The translations under genes and the position numbers were made by a program. 64,000 bases of DNA from Gonatopus flavifemur. Lineage: Eukaryota > Arthropoda > Insecta > Hymenoptera > Dryinidae. Shown here piece after piece: positions 1-11,719 of this stretch. The notes under the pieces were generated by a model, which saw nothing but the letters and a program-made list of their open reading frames with translations, was not told the origin of the DNA and did not search any database. The stretch is from contig JAFFJZ010000042.1 of the NCBI GenBank assembly GCA_018340375.1, positions 1,835,161 to 1,899,160 on the forward strand, written 5' to 3'. The first letter of the stretch is position 1; each line of letters starts with the position of its first letter.

Positions 1-2001
1 TTATGATTCATGATTCATCAGTCTAGAACCATCTCGCATGTTCTGAAATTAATCAAATATCCTATTCACGATGCAAGTATGCCATTCATTGCAATTGACA
101 GTTTTACAGGGTAGCAATAATTAATAATGATAGGTATGAGAATATTTATGGGCATTCCATATCATTGAATTTGAATAGGAATGATTAAAATGCATGTTGC
201 ACTCTATGCAAGTAATGTGTTTATTTTTATTGTAGTACATGGTTTGAAGCAGAATGAATTCGAGATTAATCGTGTCATTTTTCATAATTAGATGATTTTG
301 ATTTTATGAATTAATATTATCGTGAGTTAGATTCAAGTTGTATGGGAGAATACTCTGATTTGATATAATACATTTCTTTATGTAACGGATTTTGTACGAT
401 TCTTGGTTAGACAGTGGGCCTTTGGAAAAAAAAACTTCTCTATTGTTCAAAGCATATGACTCTGCATGGATCCCATCGACGACGATTTCTTTATTCGGAA
501 CGTTACCAAAGACCAAACTTCCTTTGATAATAGAGAGATTCATTATATACTGAAACTTGAGGAATATTCCTCAAGTTCCAACATTGGTGGCATGATCTTG
601 GCGTCAGACGGTAGATAACCGACGTTGTGTTTATATTTCACATAAACAATACATATGTTCTCACAATAAGAATTGAGTCACGATGATTCAGAAGCTGAGT
701 GTGAGAACCATACAAAAGGAAGGGGTGGTGGAAAACCCCTTCGACCAATGTTCTTCAAGATTGGGCAATGATCCCGCCTATGGTCTTTGCGATATATGGA
801 ATATATGTGCAAGAAGATGACGAGGGCTAGGCCACTGACATATTCACGAAGGGTGATTCATCAATGCCTCCCACCATGGAAGAAAATCAAAGTGAGTGGG
901 GTCATTACTAGTTTCTGATGAGTGGATTACCCCACTGACTGACCAAGATCGGTGAAATTGGGGGTGAACCGAGGTTACCACCGTGAGGTGGATGAGAAAA
1001 ACCTCAGAGTCAACTTCCATCTCTAACTCTCGAGTTCAAAAGGGAAATTCAGAGTCCTCTTTCATCCGCGATTCTCGTAGTACAAAAAGTCAGAGTGCTT
1101 ATCCGCGATTCTCGAGGAAATCAAAGTGATTATTCATTGTTTCAAAGACGAAGAGACTACTATTTCTTACATAAAAAAAAAGCCAATTGTGTGTGTGTGT
1201 GTGTGGGTGTGTGAAGCCAGACCGTCACGAACGAAATGGAGGCTTTCAAAGCGGCAGCCAAGGTAGAAATATTTTTCCTATAAATTTCAAAATTTATATT
1301 CAAAGTTAAACTTTTTCTCCGATTGGAATTTTTACTTTGCTATTAAATCCTCCCAACTTACATTTCAAATTTTATTATAATTTCCATTCCACTTATAAAA
1401 ATTTCAACTCCATACAAGAAAGCACTGGTCCCGTGGGCATAAGTTTTAGCCCCAAGTCCAGTTTTCTAAAGCCTCACGCTACTTGGAGGCATTTGACTCA
1501 AAATTCATGAAATTTAAATGCTTAAATTTCAATGAAAAAAATATATTCTTGTACGATTGATCCTGGACGTTACATCGCTGAATGAGAATTCGCAAAGGAG
1601 GTTAAACATCCGTTTGTCCTGTAAAAGATAACCTGGGAGGGAGGATCCACCAGGGTATTTGAATATGATTGTTTCCTTTTTTCCGATCACTGATCATTTA
1701 TTGAAAGGAAAAAAAAATTAAAATCAATCGGGGTGTTTGGTGGATATTCAATGAAAGGTTTTGTTCAATTTTCACAACTCGTGTCTATCAGAGAATATCC
1801 ATATATGTATGGCTAGGAATATGATTTTTTTTTGAATGCTCAAATCGATGCTCATTGCAAGAATCAATAACAGTTGTTTCTTCGAGTTGATTGGGACATT
1901 TTTTAGTTTGGATTTTTCATAACATTGCAGTGCTCAAAAATATTTAGATAATGAGTGAATAACGCTCCACGAAGACTAAACAATATTCATTTCCTTCTCA
2001 G
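1..2001. other. No gene recognised; AT-rich flank
   Basis: I see no protein-coding exon with recognisable similarity here. A 79-codon minus-strand open stretch at 304-543 has no recognisable motif and is about what chance allows at this base composition. A short GT microsatellite lies at about 1188-1214. The sequence around 1928-1980 contains an acceptor-like CATTGCAG followed by stops in all useful frames. Any upstream exon of the multi-exon unit starting at 2002 would have to lie here, but I could not identify it. Confidence 0.5.
1188..1214. repeat. (GT)n microsatellite
   Basis: Run of GT dinucleotides interrupted by one extra G. A simple-sequence repeat with no other feature attached. Confidence 0.9.
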
Positions 2002-4422
2002 TACTTACTGTTCCAAATAAAACTGACCATCAATACTCCAATTCTGAGATTGTCGATAGAATAGTAGAACCTGATGCGCAAAATTTTCTTACACCAGAAG
2101 TACTAAGAGGTATACAATAATTACATATAATTACATATTATTATTATATCACGAGTCCATGTATACGATGTATGTTTCAGAGACGTTCTACTTGAAAAAT
2201 ATATTTGATGACATAGATGGGGAGAAAGCTTACGGTTTTTACAAACAAAATAACCCATCGTGGAGAAACTGGCTAGCCAGAGAAATAATTCGATACGAAT
2301 TAAGTGAAAGCCCGACTTTCAAGTATGTATTGCAAGTATTATCATTTTCAACCAATGAAATAGCGAGAATTATGAATGACACATTTTTCATATATCGTAG
2401 GGTCTCTCGTGACACATTGACAAAACTTGCCGATGAAATTGCAATTCTTCTCCTAGGGGAAATTTCTTGTTCATGGTTTTTAATAGCAAATAATGGGAAT
2501 TTTGACGGACTTCTTTCTAATCGATTACATCATGAACGCCGAATTCTTATAAGTTGCAACGTTATAAATCTGGGGGAGCAACAACGTGCTGATGAAATTA
2601 CAGGTGAAATTGTGGGACAATTTAACTCAGAACATCAAGTATTCACACATTTTTGTATTGCTGTATAGAAGAAGAGTCTCAGAAATTGGAATTCCTCCGT
2701 CACAACGAAGACGACTTTCAACGATACAAAGAAGCCTGGAACGAGAACTTTGAACTCCGCCAAAAAACGGTCAGCAAATGGACAATTTCCGAAAAAATCC
2801 GTTATTTTCCTAGTCTTCGATTGTCGTGTGGATACCAGTTGGTACAGCTTATTTTTGTTTCCAAGGTCTATTAAGGACGTTCTTGAGATCCAGTTTAAGT
2901 AGAGAATTTTTTTTCAAATTGTAGAGATTTGTGCAAGTTGGTCAAGTAATTCAATGACTAGATCAGGTGAAAAATTAGAATAACTTATTTCTTCGAAATT
3001 TTCATTCATGAAGTAATCATCGCATTAAATGTTTGCAGACTTTCAAAAACTTGAAATGAATGAATAAAGAATATCTCATGTATAAAATCCTTCATCTCAT
3101 GAAATAACAATGAGAATTTTCCCTTTTCGTTTGTTTTCATTTGAATACATTTTTTGTTTTACTCATACTGTGATCAAAAAAACATCCTTTGTGACAAATG
3201 TATGTCAAACGAATTTATTTTTGTTTAAACTTGTTCCAGTTTTAATGTGATTTTGAGAATTCTTTTCCTGGTCACACAGCCTCTTTTTCTGATACCTGGC
3301 CTACTATAGCAAAACAAATATTTAGTTACGCACAAATAAGAGAAGTTGAAGGATTTGTGTCCAGATATAGGAATCATTTTGAAAATTCAGGTATGCGATA
3401 TTAATATTGATAGATAAGGGAATTATTAGATTATAAGAGGAACAATATTACTGCGATATGTTATCAATTAACATTTGGAATTTTTTAATCTATTAGATTC
3501 AACCAAAGTCTTAGCTCTACTTGTGGTACCGCTTCTCATGCAACCACCTTCCACCCACGTAGAATTCCTGAACAAAAATTAGAAACCCACCTTGGAACAG
3601 GTGCAAAATGCTTTTTTAAAGCACTCAAACGTAGCACGCTGTGTTTCTACTTCTTTTTTTTCATCATAATAGTACGTTAGTGATCAATATTTTTGGCAAT
3701 TGCAGGATCCTGAAGATCTGGAAGAATATGTGCAAGCACAAACGTCATTTTACTCTGATCGAAATTTGGATCCTCGACTTTTTGTGATTGTTCAGGGTCC
3801 CATTGAATCTATCACTAACTGCGTACGGGTCCATGATACAAATCATGACCTAAGATCACCTTCCAGGGCCATAGACATCTGTTTCGAAATTCACAAAGCG
3901 CTTGGTTGTGAATATTCCTATGACAGCAGAAACGCCTGGCGATTTTTGGAAGAATTCATCTACGGGATTCAAGGAGAATTAGCCCGAACAGCTGTTACAA
4001 CATTTCATTCGAATATTTTGAGAATAGATTCGTCATATCAAAACCAAATTACACAACCAACTCATAAGCGTACCAGTTCCCAATCTCAAGCTTCGCGTAA
4101 TCCGAAAAAAGGTCGGTCAAACTCTGAAACATCAACACCGGGGCCAAACATCCCTCCTCATAATCCGTTGCGTTCCGACACAACTTCAGTGACACTCCCC
4201 GTTTGTGGCATTGCTGGAAGAAGCAATCAAGAACGAGGCCCATCGCGACAAATGATTTTACGCCCTCTCACCCTGTTGGGAACGCAGGATATTCTCAGAC
4301 CGAACCAGTCTATTCCAATATCTCCTCTACAAGGTTGTCCGGCCCCTGTGTTTGCCCCTCACCGATTGATATTTCAAAGATTGCGCCCAACATCAATACC
4401 CAGTTTCCGGAACAATGACTGA
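2002..4422 (+). pseudogene. Multi-exon protein of unknown family, probably broken
   Basis: Six coding blocks can be read. Block 1 is 2002-2109, between acceptor CTTCTCAG and donor AGAG/GTATAC. Block 2 runs from 2181 (after TTTCAG) to about 2640, and block 3 from about 2653 to 2866 in a shifted frame. Block 4 is 3280-3390 and block 5 is 3497-3600. Block 6 runs from 3706 to the stop at 4420-4422. Phases match at the 1-2, 4-5 and 5-6 junctions, which is strong evidence for real splicing. Breaks are a frameshift near 2640-2655, no clean junction from block 3 to block 4, and an in-frame TAG at 3580-3582. AATAAA follows at 4448. The protein resembles, from memory only, a family of uncharacterised proteins recurring in insect and fish genomes. 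Its features are a helical N-terminal domain, a segment ending SCGYQLVQLIF, and a later segment RAIDICFEIHKALGCEY followed by WRFLEEFIYGI. The last 120 residues are Ser/Pro/Arg-rich and low complexity. It may be a decayed transposon-derived or domesticated gene. I do not assign a function. Confidence 0.55.
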
Positions 4423-4502
4423 TCTTGTTTTTTAGTTTATATTTTTTAATAAATTGGTAATTCTTTGATAAATTCTCTCATTTGCTTAAACACTTGGCAG
4501 TC

Positions 4503-4955
4503 ATGAGTTACGGGGAATCATTCACCACTCACACTACACTTTTACTTCATCAAACACAAAATGACACTTCTATGCCACAAAATTCTTTCCAAGCAATGAT
4601 ACTCATGACGATTAATTTCATTAAAAGTCTTTATATTCCACTCTTGGGAGCTGAGTTTGCTGCTATTTACGATGATAAATTGAACGGGGCGATTCATTTG
4701 AAGAATATTTTTGATGTGTTAGATTCAAATTCAGACCCGCTTGAACCTTTTTCCACAGAATACAAGCGAATCGAAGCATACACAAAAACAAAGTTACATT
4801 GTGAACCTATACAACATGAAATCGGGAAAGAGTTGAGTCATTCAGAAATTGACGGAAAGGCTGTTATCAAATCTACACCAGTAACTGGTCAGTGGATTCC
4901 ACTTAACCCTTTGCGGCATGGTGGCTATCATAATAGCCACCTCAATGTGTTTTAA
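4503..4955 (+). pseudogene. Unassigned coding fragment, possibly transposon-derived
   Basis: An open frame of about 150 codons begins just after an acceptor-like TTGGCAG at 4494-4500. The first ATG is at 4503. It contains segment PFSTEYKRIEAYTKTKL, then EIGKEL, then GQWIPLNPLRHGG. This spacing (TEY-R, then IG, then IPL) recalls uncharacterised proteins often carried by animal DNA transposons, but I cannot name the family. It starts downstream of the AATAAA at 4448, so it is probably separate from the preceding gene. Plain sequence with no recognised element separates it from the foldback repeats that follow. Confidence 0.35.
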
Positions 4956-5149
4956 GTTTCCAGTTAACCGGAGACAATATGACGCTTTTTCCCCCAGTTT
5001 TTTTTTCAATTTGATTTAGATAAGGACTTAGGAAGTATTCGGTATCACGTATACATTGTCAATCGTTTTACAAATTGTGATTTGAATGAATAAACAATGA
5101 AAAAAAGCCGTATTCATTGAATAACACAGGCACACACAAAAAATTGTCA

Positions 5150-7062
5150 TGAACCAGAGGGTAGACCCCACTATCCCTACGTTTTTGGGGTCGCTGAAAC
5201 CGAATATGACCATGAAAAATTTTTTCAATCGCCCGTTTGCCCTCGGCAACCCTCTGATGGGGGTTGAATTTGAAAAATTCGGAAAAATTCAAATCTACGT
5301 GTATTTCTATGTTCTTTGAGACGCTGAACCCAAAAATGATGGAGAAAAAGGATTCCAACCCCTCTCTCATCCGCTAGCACCCTCCTACCACCCCCTGATG
5401 GGGGTTGAAGTTTGAACTTTCGTAAAAAATTCAAATGTATGTGGATTTCTATGTTTTTTGGGATGCTCAAACCGAAAATGATAACAAATAAGAAATTCCA
5501 CTCCTCTCTCCCCCACTAGCACCCTGCTACACCCCCTGATGGGGGTTAAATTTTAAACTTTCGTAAGAAATTCAAATCCATGTAGATTTTCATGTTTTTT
5601 GAGATGCTGAAACCGAAAATGATAAGGAAAAATGAATTCCATCCTCTCTCACCAGCTAGCACCCTCCTACCGCCTCCTGATGGGGGTTGAATCCTAAATT
5701 TCCATAAAAAATGCGAATGCATGTGGATCTCTATGTTTTTCGGGATGCTGAAACCAAAAATGACGAGGACAAAGAATTCCAACCTCTCTCACCCGCTAGC
5801 ACCCTCCTATCACCCCCTGATAAGGGCTGAGTTTGAAACTCACTTGAAAAAATCTGAATGCATATGTATTGCCATGTTTTCTAGGATGTTTGGATAAGAA
5901 ATGATAACAAATAATAAATTCAACCCCTCTTTTACCCGCTAGCACCCTCTTGCCACCCCCGGACAAGAGTTGAATTTGAAACTCACGTAAAAAATTCAAA
6001 TCTATGTGTATTTCCATGTTTTTTGGGACGTTCAAATCGAAAATGATAACAAATAACGAATTAAACTCCTCTGTTACCCGCTAGTACCCCCTTACTACCC
6101 CCTTGAAGAGGGTTGAATTTGAAATTCTCTCACAAAATTGAGATGTATGTGTATTTCTATGTTCTTTGAGATGCTGAGACCATAAACGACTGCAATCAAC
6201 AATATCCACTGACTCGATTACCTCCTCACACTCCTGTACAATCATCCAAAAGAACCTAGTAGAATCCACATGGAAGTCAGTTCTCAGCGAATTACGCTAA
6301 CGATTCAGGATAAAACAGAAGAACCAAAGCTTTCATGGGCTCAATATTCAAAATTCCGGCGATCCAAAGTCAATCACTTGTTGATTCAACACGTTAAACA
6401 GTATCCTATGTTGTAAACGTCAATACTTCATGAAATAGAAATATCAGATGCATTCATGATTTGGTTCTACTCTTAGCGGGTAACAAAGCGGGGAAATTTG
6501 TTATTTGTTATCATTTCTTATTCAAACGTCCCAGAAAACATGGAAATACATATATACATTCAAATTTTTGACGTGAGTTTCAGATTCAGCCCCCATCAGG
6601 GGATGGTGGGAGGGAGCTATCGGGCAAGAGAGGGGTTGAATTTCTATTTTGTTATCATTTTCGGTTTAAGCATCCCAAAAAACATGGAAATCCACATACA
6701 TTGGGATTTTTTACGAAAGTTTAAAATTCAACCCCGATCAGGGGGTGGTAGGAGGGTGCTATCGGGTAAGAGAGGGGTTGGAATCCTTTTTCCTCATCAT
6801 TTGTGGGTTCAGCATCCCAAAAAACATAGAAATCCACATACATTTGAATTTTTATGAAAATTTCAAATTCAACCCCCATCAGGGGGTGGTAGGAGAGTGC
6901 TAGCGGGTGAGAGATGAATTGGAATTCTTTTCCCCTATCATTTTTGGTTTTAGCGTCCCAAGAAAAGGGAAATACACGTACATTTGAATTTCTCCAAATT
7001 TTTCCTAATTCAACCCTCATCAAGGGGTTGGTGAGGGCAAACGGGCGATTGAAAAAATTTTT
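5150..7062. mobile_element. Foldback element with tandem repeats in both arms
   Basis: About seven units of roughly 142 bp run from 5150 to 6180 in one orientation. Four units of about 144 bp run from 6480 to 7062 in the opposite orientation, around a non-repeated centre. Each unit carries a C-rich core (CACCCCCTGATGGGGGTTGAA) cut here to its essentials, a stretch reading CTATGTTTTTTGGGATGCTG, and ACCCGCTAGCACCCTCCTAC. The outermost units share TTTTTTCAATCGCCCGTTTG at 5220-5239 and its reverse complement near 7039-7058, so the arms pair from the outer end inward. Foldback elements in flies have this architecture. I found no coding capacity and no convincing target-site duplication. Open frames inside the arms are by-products of the repeats. 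Confidence 0.75.
6190..6475. other. Central spacer of the foldback element
   Basis: Non-repeated sequence between the two inverted arms. I see no transposase similarity. It would form the loop if the arms paired. Confidence 0.5.
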
Positions 7063-7530
7063 AGAACTCTTGTGCTATCTGGGACGTAAATTACTCACGC
7101 AAAAATAATAATATGTGCAGATTTCATAATCCATACAAATATTCCGAAATATTATTATTTTTGTGCAAAATACCATTATAATATTTATTCAAGCTTTATC
7201 ACTCAAAATTGATTTTTTACGCATGATAGACTTAGGGTTTCCATCGCTACTTCGCAACTAGTTTTTTGTATCTATAATCGGAATATTAATTATTGTAGTA
7301 CATATTAGTATTGACTGAGATATGTCTATTGTTATTTAATATTGAGTAAAGACAACTTATCCGTGTTGAAGATCGCGTTTGTGTGGCAGGCTAACCGGAT
7401 TGTGAAAAACTGTCTTCCGCAAATTTTTGTGTGAAAAGGCATTCTTCTCCATCAGTCGTGGAAACGACTGAAGTTCATCTATCACTTATATTTGGTGCCC
7501 AAGACATATCACTCCATATGACTTCGAAAT
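7063..7530. other. Spacer with a short AT-rich hairpin
   Basis: No gene. GCAAAAATAATAATAT at 7099-7114 recurs inverted at about 7155-7172, so the stretch can fold. The rest would be the 5' flank of the piggyBac-like transposase. I looked for a TTAA-flanked CCC terminus here and did not find a convincing one. Confidence 0.4.
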
Positions 7531-9191
7531 ATGGATGAGATAACTGATATTCCCAGTGATGCTGAATCTATCGATGGGTTGTGTGATGATGATGATATTG
7601 AGAATGATTATACTGACTGTGATGGCGAAAGAAATCTTTCTGGAGATTATCCTGACTCAGGAAGTTTTGATGATGATAACATAGAATCCAATGATAATGA
7701 TTTTATGTGGGCGGAAACAAGAAAAATCCAAGATGATTCCCCATATACTGAAACTTTCGGTCCAAATATTACAGATGATGTTACCACACCTTTAGACATA
7801 TTTTTATGTCTGTTCCCCCATGAACTTTCAGATTTAATTGTTGAACAAACAAACCTGTACTTGAGACAGAGAAAAACTAAAGCTGATTCAATAACCAAAG
7901 AGGAATTACTAGTGTTTCTCGCTATAAATATAATGATGGGCGTGAAAAAATCCCCCTCTTACCGCGATTATTGGTCGACAGATCCAAAATTGAATGATCC
8001 ATTTATATGCAAATTGATGACGGTTAATAGGTTTTGATTTCTTCTGAGTCATTTACACATGGCTGATAACAGTCAAGAACCGAGAAAAGGAGATAAAAAT
8101 TATGATAAATTGTATAAGCTAAGACCATTCTTAGATGAATTATCCGAAACTTTCAAGAATTGTTGGAAACCCAGCGAAAACCAATCTATTGATGAATCCA
8201 TGATCAAGTTCAAAGGCCGTAGCAGTTTGAAGCAGTACATGCCGAACAAGCCCATAAAACGTGGATACAAAGTCTGGACGCGCGCAGATGCATCGCGATA
8301 CGTGTACGAGTTTCAGGTATACACAGGTAAAGCTGAAAGTGCTGAAAAGCAATTGGGTGCCCGAGTAGTGAAAGATTTGACGCGTGACTTAGTAGGAAAA
8401 AATCATCATGTATTTTTCGATAATTTTTTTACCGGTCTTGATCTTATGATAGATTTGAAAAAAGATAAAGTGTTTGCTTGTGAAACTGTTCGTTCCAACA
8501 GAAAGGGTTTCCCAAAAAGCATTATTCCTGATAAAAAAATGGCGCATGGGCAGTATGAATACCGTACTTGTGGTGCTGGAATTAGCTGGGTCAAGTGGAT
8601 GGATAAAAAAGCTGTTTTCTTTTTGTCCAACTATCATGATCCTTGTGAGGTTACTGTGACAAATCGTACACAAAAAGATGGTTCTCCGAAACAAGTAACT
8701 TGCCCAGTTATGTGCTCTGACTATCATGAAAATATGAGATATGTTGATAGATCTAATCACCTAATATCAACTTACAAAATTGATGGGAAATAAAAAAAAT
8801 GGTGGTACCGCATATTTTGGCATTTTTTGAAGGTAGATATTATGAATGCATTGATTATTATTTACAATACCAGAAATCCAGCACATCCAATGGCATCAAA
8901 AGAATTCAGGTTATTTTTAGTAGATCAATTGGCAAGCGGTCGTTTACCTACACCTACGGGAAGAAAATGTCAAAAACATCTCCATCAAACGTAGTCAGAA
9001 AACCTACAGTATCTTTTGAAACAAGACGATCTCAATCATGTCATATGCCCGTATGTGTAAGCGTTCCGAGACATTGTGCTTTTTGTAGTACAAAGAGTCA
9101 ACCTTGCAGGACTTCATATACCCGCAGTACTTGCAATGTGCCATTGTGCATAAAACATGATGGAAATTGTTTTCGAAATTACCATGCATGA
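7531..9191 (+). pseudogene. piggyBac-like transposase, inactivated
   Basis: This is a DDE transposase of the piggyBac superfamily, which cuts and pastes at TTAA. The frame opens with an acidic N-terminus rich in Asp, Glu and Ser, then FLCLFPHELSDLIVEQTNLY typical of the family. The core follows with RGRSSLKQYMPNKPIKRGYK. The three catalytic aspartates can be placed by context: RADASRY (GAT 8287-8289), FFDNFFTG (8419-8421) and YVDRSNHLIS (8746-8748). The C-terminus is the Cys/His-rich zinc-binding tail with CAFCSTKSQPC and CNVPLCIKHDGNCF. It is broken by an in-frame TGA at 8035-8037, an in-frame TAA at 8791-8793 and a frameshift near 8960-9000 that moves the tail into another frame. All catalytic residues survive, so inactivation looks moderately recent. 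Confidence 0.88.
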
Positions 9192-9740
9192 ACATTCTTA
9201 TACATAAATTGTAGAACCATGAAATTGAGAACACAAAATTGTGGAACTTTATGCTATAAAGGAAACTGTAGGAACTGAAGAGGTGAAAATGAGAAATGAT
9301 TGGAAAATTTTTGATGAAAAATTGAGAAATTTGGAATAAATAAGAGAAATATGAGAATACGAAATGAAAAAAGTATCCAAAATAAAAAAAATTTAAAAAT
9401 ACGAAATCAAAAAAATTGAAAATCAAAAAATTTACAAAAATTGAAAACAAAAACCAAAAGAAACAAAATGGAGACAATCGCCGCTGCGTCCATGTTCGTG
9501 TCTTTGGAATCAACCAAACGCGGTGACTTTCATTGAAGCCTAAATCTATGAGAATTCATTGTCGAAAAATAATGTTCTCTAAATGATTGATAAATAAATT
9601 CCTCTTTCCTAATTGTTCGATCTTCAAATGTTCATTCCTTTTATTTCTTGTTCATCATTCGAATGAAAAATATTGAATTCCAGAAAAAAGAAGTTGGTCT
9701 ACGGTGATTGATTCAAAAACAATGAGTTCACAAGCTTCCT
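9192..9740. other. A-rich low-complexity spacer
   Basis: From about 9220 to 9480 the plus strand is strongly purine-rich, with AAATTGAGAAATTTGGAA-type words repeated imperfectly. No gene. Long minus-strand open frames here encode only Phe/Ser-rich low-complexity sequence and are not credible. Confidence 0.5.
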
Positions 9741-9744
9741 GCAA

Positions 9745-10335
9745 AATCCCTGTTTCCCAAGTTTTCTAACGCCATCCGAATTTGCTCTTTGAATTTTGGA
9801 AATTTGAGTTTGAATTCGCAATCAACGATCCGAAAGCCCCTCCGTGCATGAAGTTCAGCATGATTATACGATTTTCAAAATTTCCCGTCACCACCTTGAA
9901 TCTGACATTTTGAATTTTCAAAATCTGGTTCAGATTCGTAATAGGCGACCTGAAAAATCCCTGACACGTGAATTTCAGCAAAATCCCCCAATTTCGAAAA
10001 TTTTTCGCCGCCATCTTGAAACCGCCATCTTGAATTTTGCAAATCTGCGTTCAGATTCGTAATCAGCAACCTAAAAAATCCCCGACACGTAAGTTTCAGC
10101 GAAATCCCCCAAATTTCAAAATTTTCCACCGCCATATTGAATCCGCCATTCTGAATTTCGGAAATCTGAGTTGAGATTCGTAATCAGCGATCCAAAAAAT
10201 CCCCGACACGTGAATTTTAGCAAAATCCCCCAATTTCGAAAATTTTCCGCCGCCATCTTGAATCCGCCATCTTGAATTTCGCAAATCTGAGTCCAGATTC
10301 GTAATCAGCGACCTCAAAAACCTATATATACCAAG
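9745..10335. repeat. Tandem array, about 121-bp unit, five copies
   Basis: The word CAGATTCGTAAT (or a variant) recurs at about 9810, 9931, 10052, 10174 and 10295, a spacing near 121 bp. Each unit also carries CGCCATCTTGAA, usually twice, and AATCCCCCAATTTCGAAAAT. Copies diverge at several positions. Short open frames in both strands across the array are repeat artefacts. Confidence 0.85.
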
Positions 10336-10347
10336 TTTCATGAAAAA

Positions 10348-10383
10348 CCGTTCATCTGAAAAACGTATGCCGCAGAGGGTTAA
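10348..10383. mobile_element. Probable piggyBac-type right terminus next to TTAA
   Basis: The sequence ACGTATGCCGCAGAGGG ends at 10379 and is followed at once by TTAA (10380-10383). piggyBac-superfamily elements insert at TTAA and their ends begin CCC and finish GGG. The end lies beyond the tandem array and about 1.2 kb from the broken transposase, so it could be that element's end or belong to a separate non-autonomous element containing the array. I could not find the matching left end. Confidence 0.45.
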
Positions 10384-11651
10384 AAGATGATTTACATTCC
10401 ATTTTTCTATTTTTGATCATTCATTTACCTCTATATCATATTGGAATGTGCACTTTTCAAAAATGGTTGGCGGGTGAAAGTGAATGGCTATATCTTCGTC
10501 ACTGGATATTTCGTCCGAATGTTGATGAAATTGATAATCAAGCGATTTTCAACAAATTGAGTATATTTGGTATAATCAAGGGATGTATTTGTAACTTTTT
10601 GTACCGGAAGTATTCATTATTTGTTAACAGGCGCTTGATTCATCAATGTTAAAATGCCCGGACGAAGTCATATTCAGTGACGAAAATATAGCCATTCACG
10701 TGAGTGGGAGAGAAAACTACCGTAAGTGGGCAGCTTCCTGCCTTCATTATACTATTGAACTGCAATTGCGACTATCCCGATGGATTCAATCCGTTCATAC
10801 CTTATTCCATCAACTTAAGGGCATCTAAGCATCAGGAGAATCGAGTGAAATTTTGCGCCAACTATTTTCATACATTACTTGATAAATTTGAATTAAAAAT
10901 AAATAATAATGAAATGCATACCTTATATTGAACCCTGAATATAACCTTCAGTTCCCTTGTAGTTTGTAGATATTAGGAAACGAAATTATAAAGAATTTTC
11001 GACAGTTGAAGGTTATTCTCAAAATCTCCGTCTACTCACCGGAAAATCAGTAATGGACTGAGAGGGACATTTGGACTAATCTTGGTTGTGAGTTTTATCA
11101 TTATGCTCTAAAAATTTCCATTGAACGCATAATTTATGAAGAGAAGTGGACGCAAGATTTGGCTCGCTTCGTCTGGTGCTTGAATGGCCTTACGAACACT
11201 CGCAAATAAATTACGATTGTGATCGTAATCGTAATATTTAGTCCTGCAATTTTTTAATCATATCATCGATTGGCGTGAATCATTCTCCAAATTCTCAAGT
11301 AGTTGAAATTGAATTTTTATCAAGGATTGACGAATTATGACCGTTTTTTTACAATTCATTAAAGGTGAGAGGGAACATATCAAATCCATCCACAATACAG
11401 CACCATCACCGATAAGACTCTTTGCTTACATGTCGCACTACATGGATTGGGGATCTATGGAACGTAGGGGCGATGCAGAAATATCCACCCTATTTTGATT
11501 GCGAACACTTCTCCGTCGTCTGTACGAGGCTCGTATATTACCCTTACGCTCCACCCAGCGGTCTCGTTCATTCGCTTCCAATCCACGCATTGCGACGTGA
11601 AGACGTGTCGCATCGGTAGTAGCACTGTCAGGGAGAGCTGGAAAGAGATGA
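10384..11651. other. No gene recognised
   Basis: Ordinary AT-rich sequence. The plus-strand open frames at about 10413-10652 and 10646-10828 have no recognisable motif, and I do not support them as genes. From 11420 the GC content rises slightly, but no exon with clear splice sites is visible. Confidence 0.4.
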
Positions 11652-11719
11652 CAGTCCAGCACCTGTATGAAGTTGACCCCCGAAGTGGACGAGAAAAATC
11701 TGTTTTTATGGCAAATTTT

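Noticed and set aside
304..543. 79-codon minus-strand open frame
   Set aside because: No recognisable domain, no splice or expression context, and a length common by chance here.
2637..2666. 30-nt GT-AG intron to join two blocks of the unnamed gene
   Set aside because: It is far shorter than insect introns, and removing it does not bring the blocks into one frame.
5028..7108. Runs of similar peptides such as SIPKNIEIHIHLNF
   Set aside because: They are translations of the ~142-bp foldback units, found on both arms in mirrored strands.
9004..9513. 169-codon minus-strand frame
   Set aside because: Phe/Ser/Tyr-rich low complexity opposite the A-rich strand and overlapping the piggyBac tail.
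9745..10335. CRISPR-like array
   Set aside because: Units are about 121 bp and diverged throughout, with no short constant repeat and unique spacers. The genome is eukaryotic.
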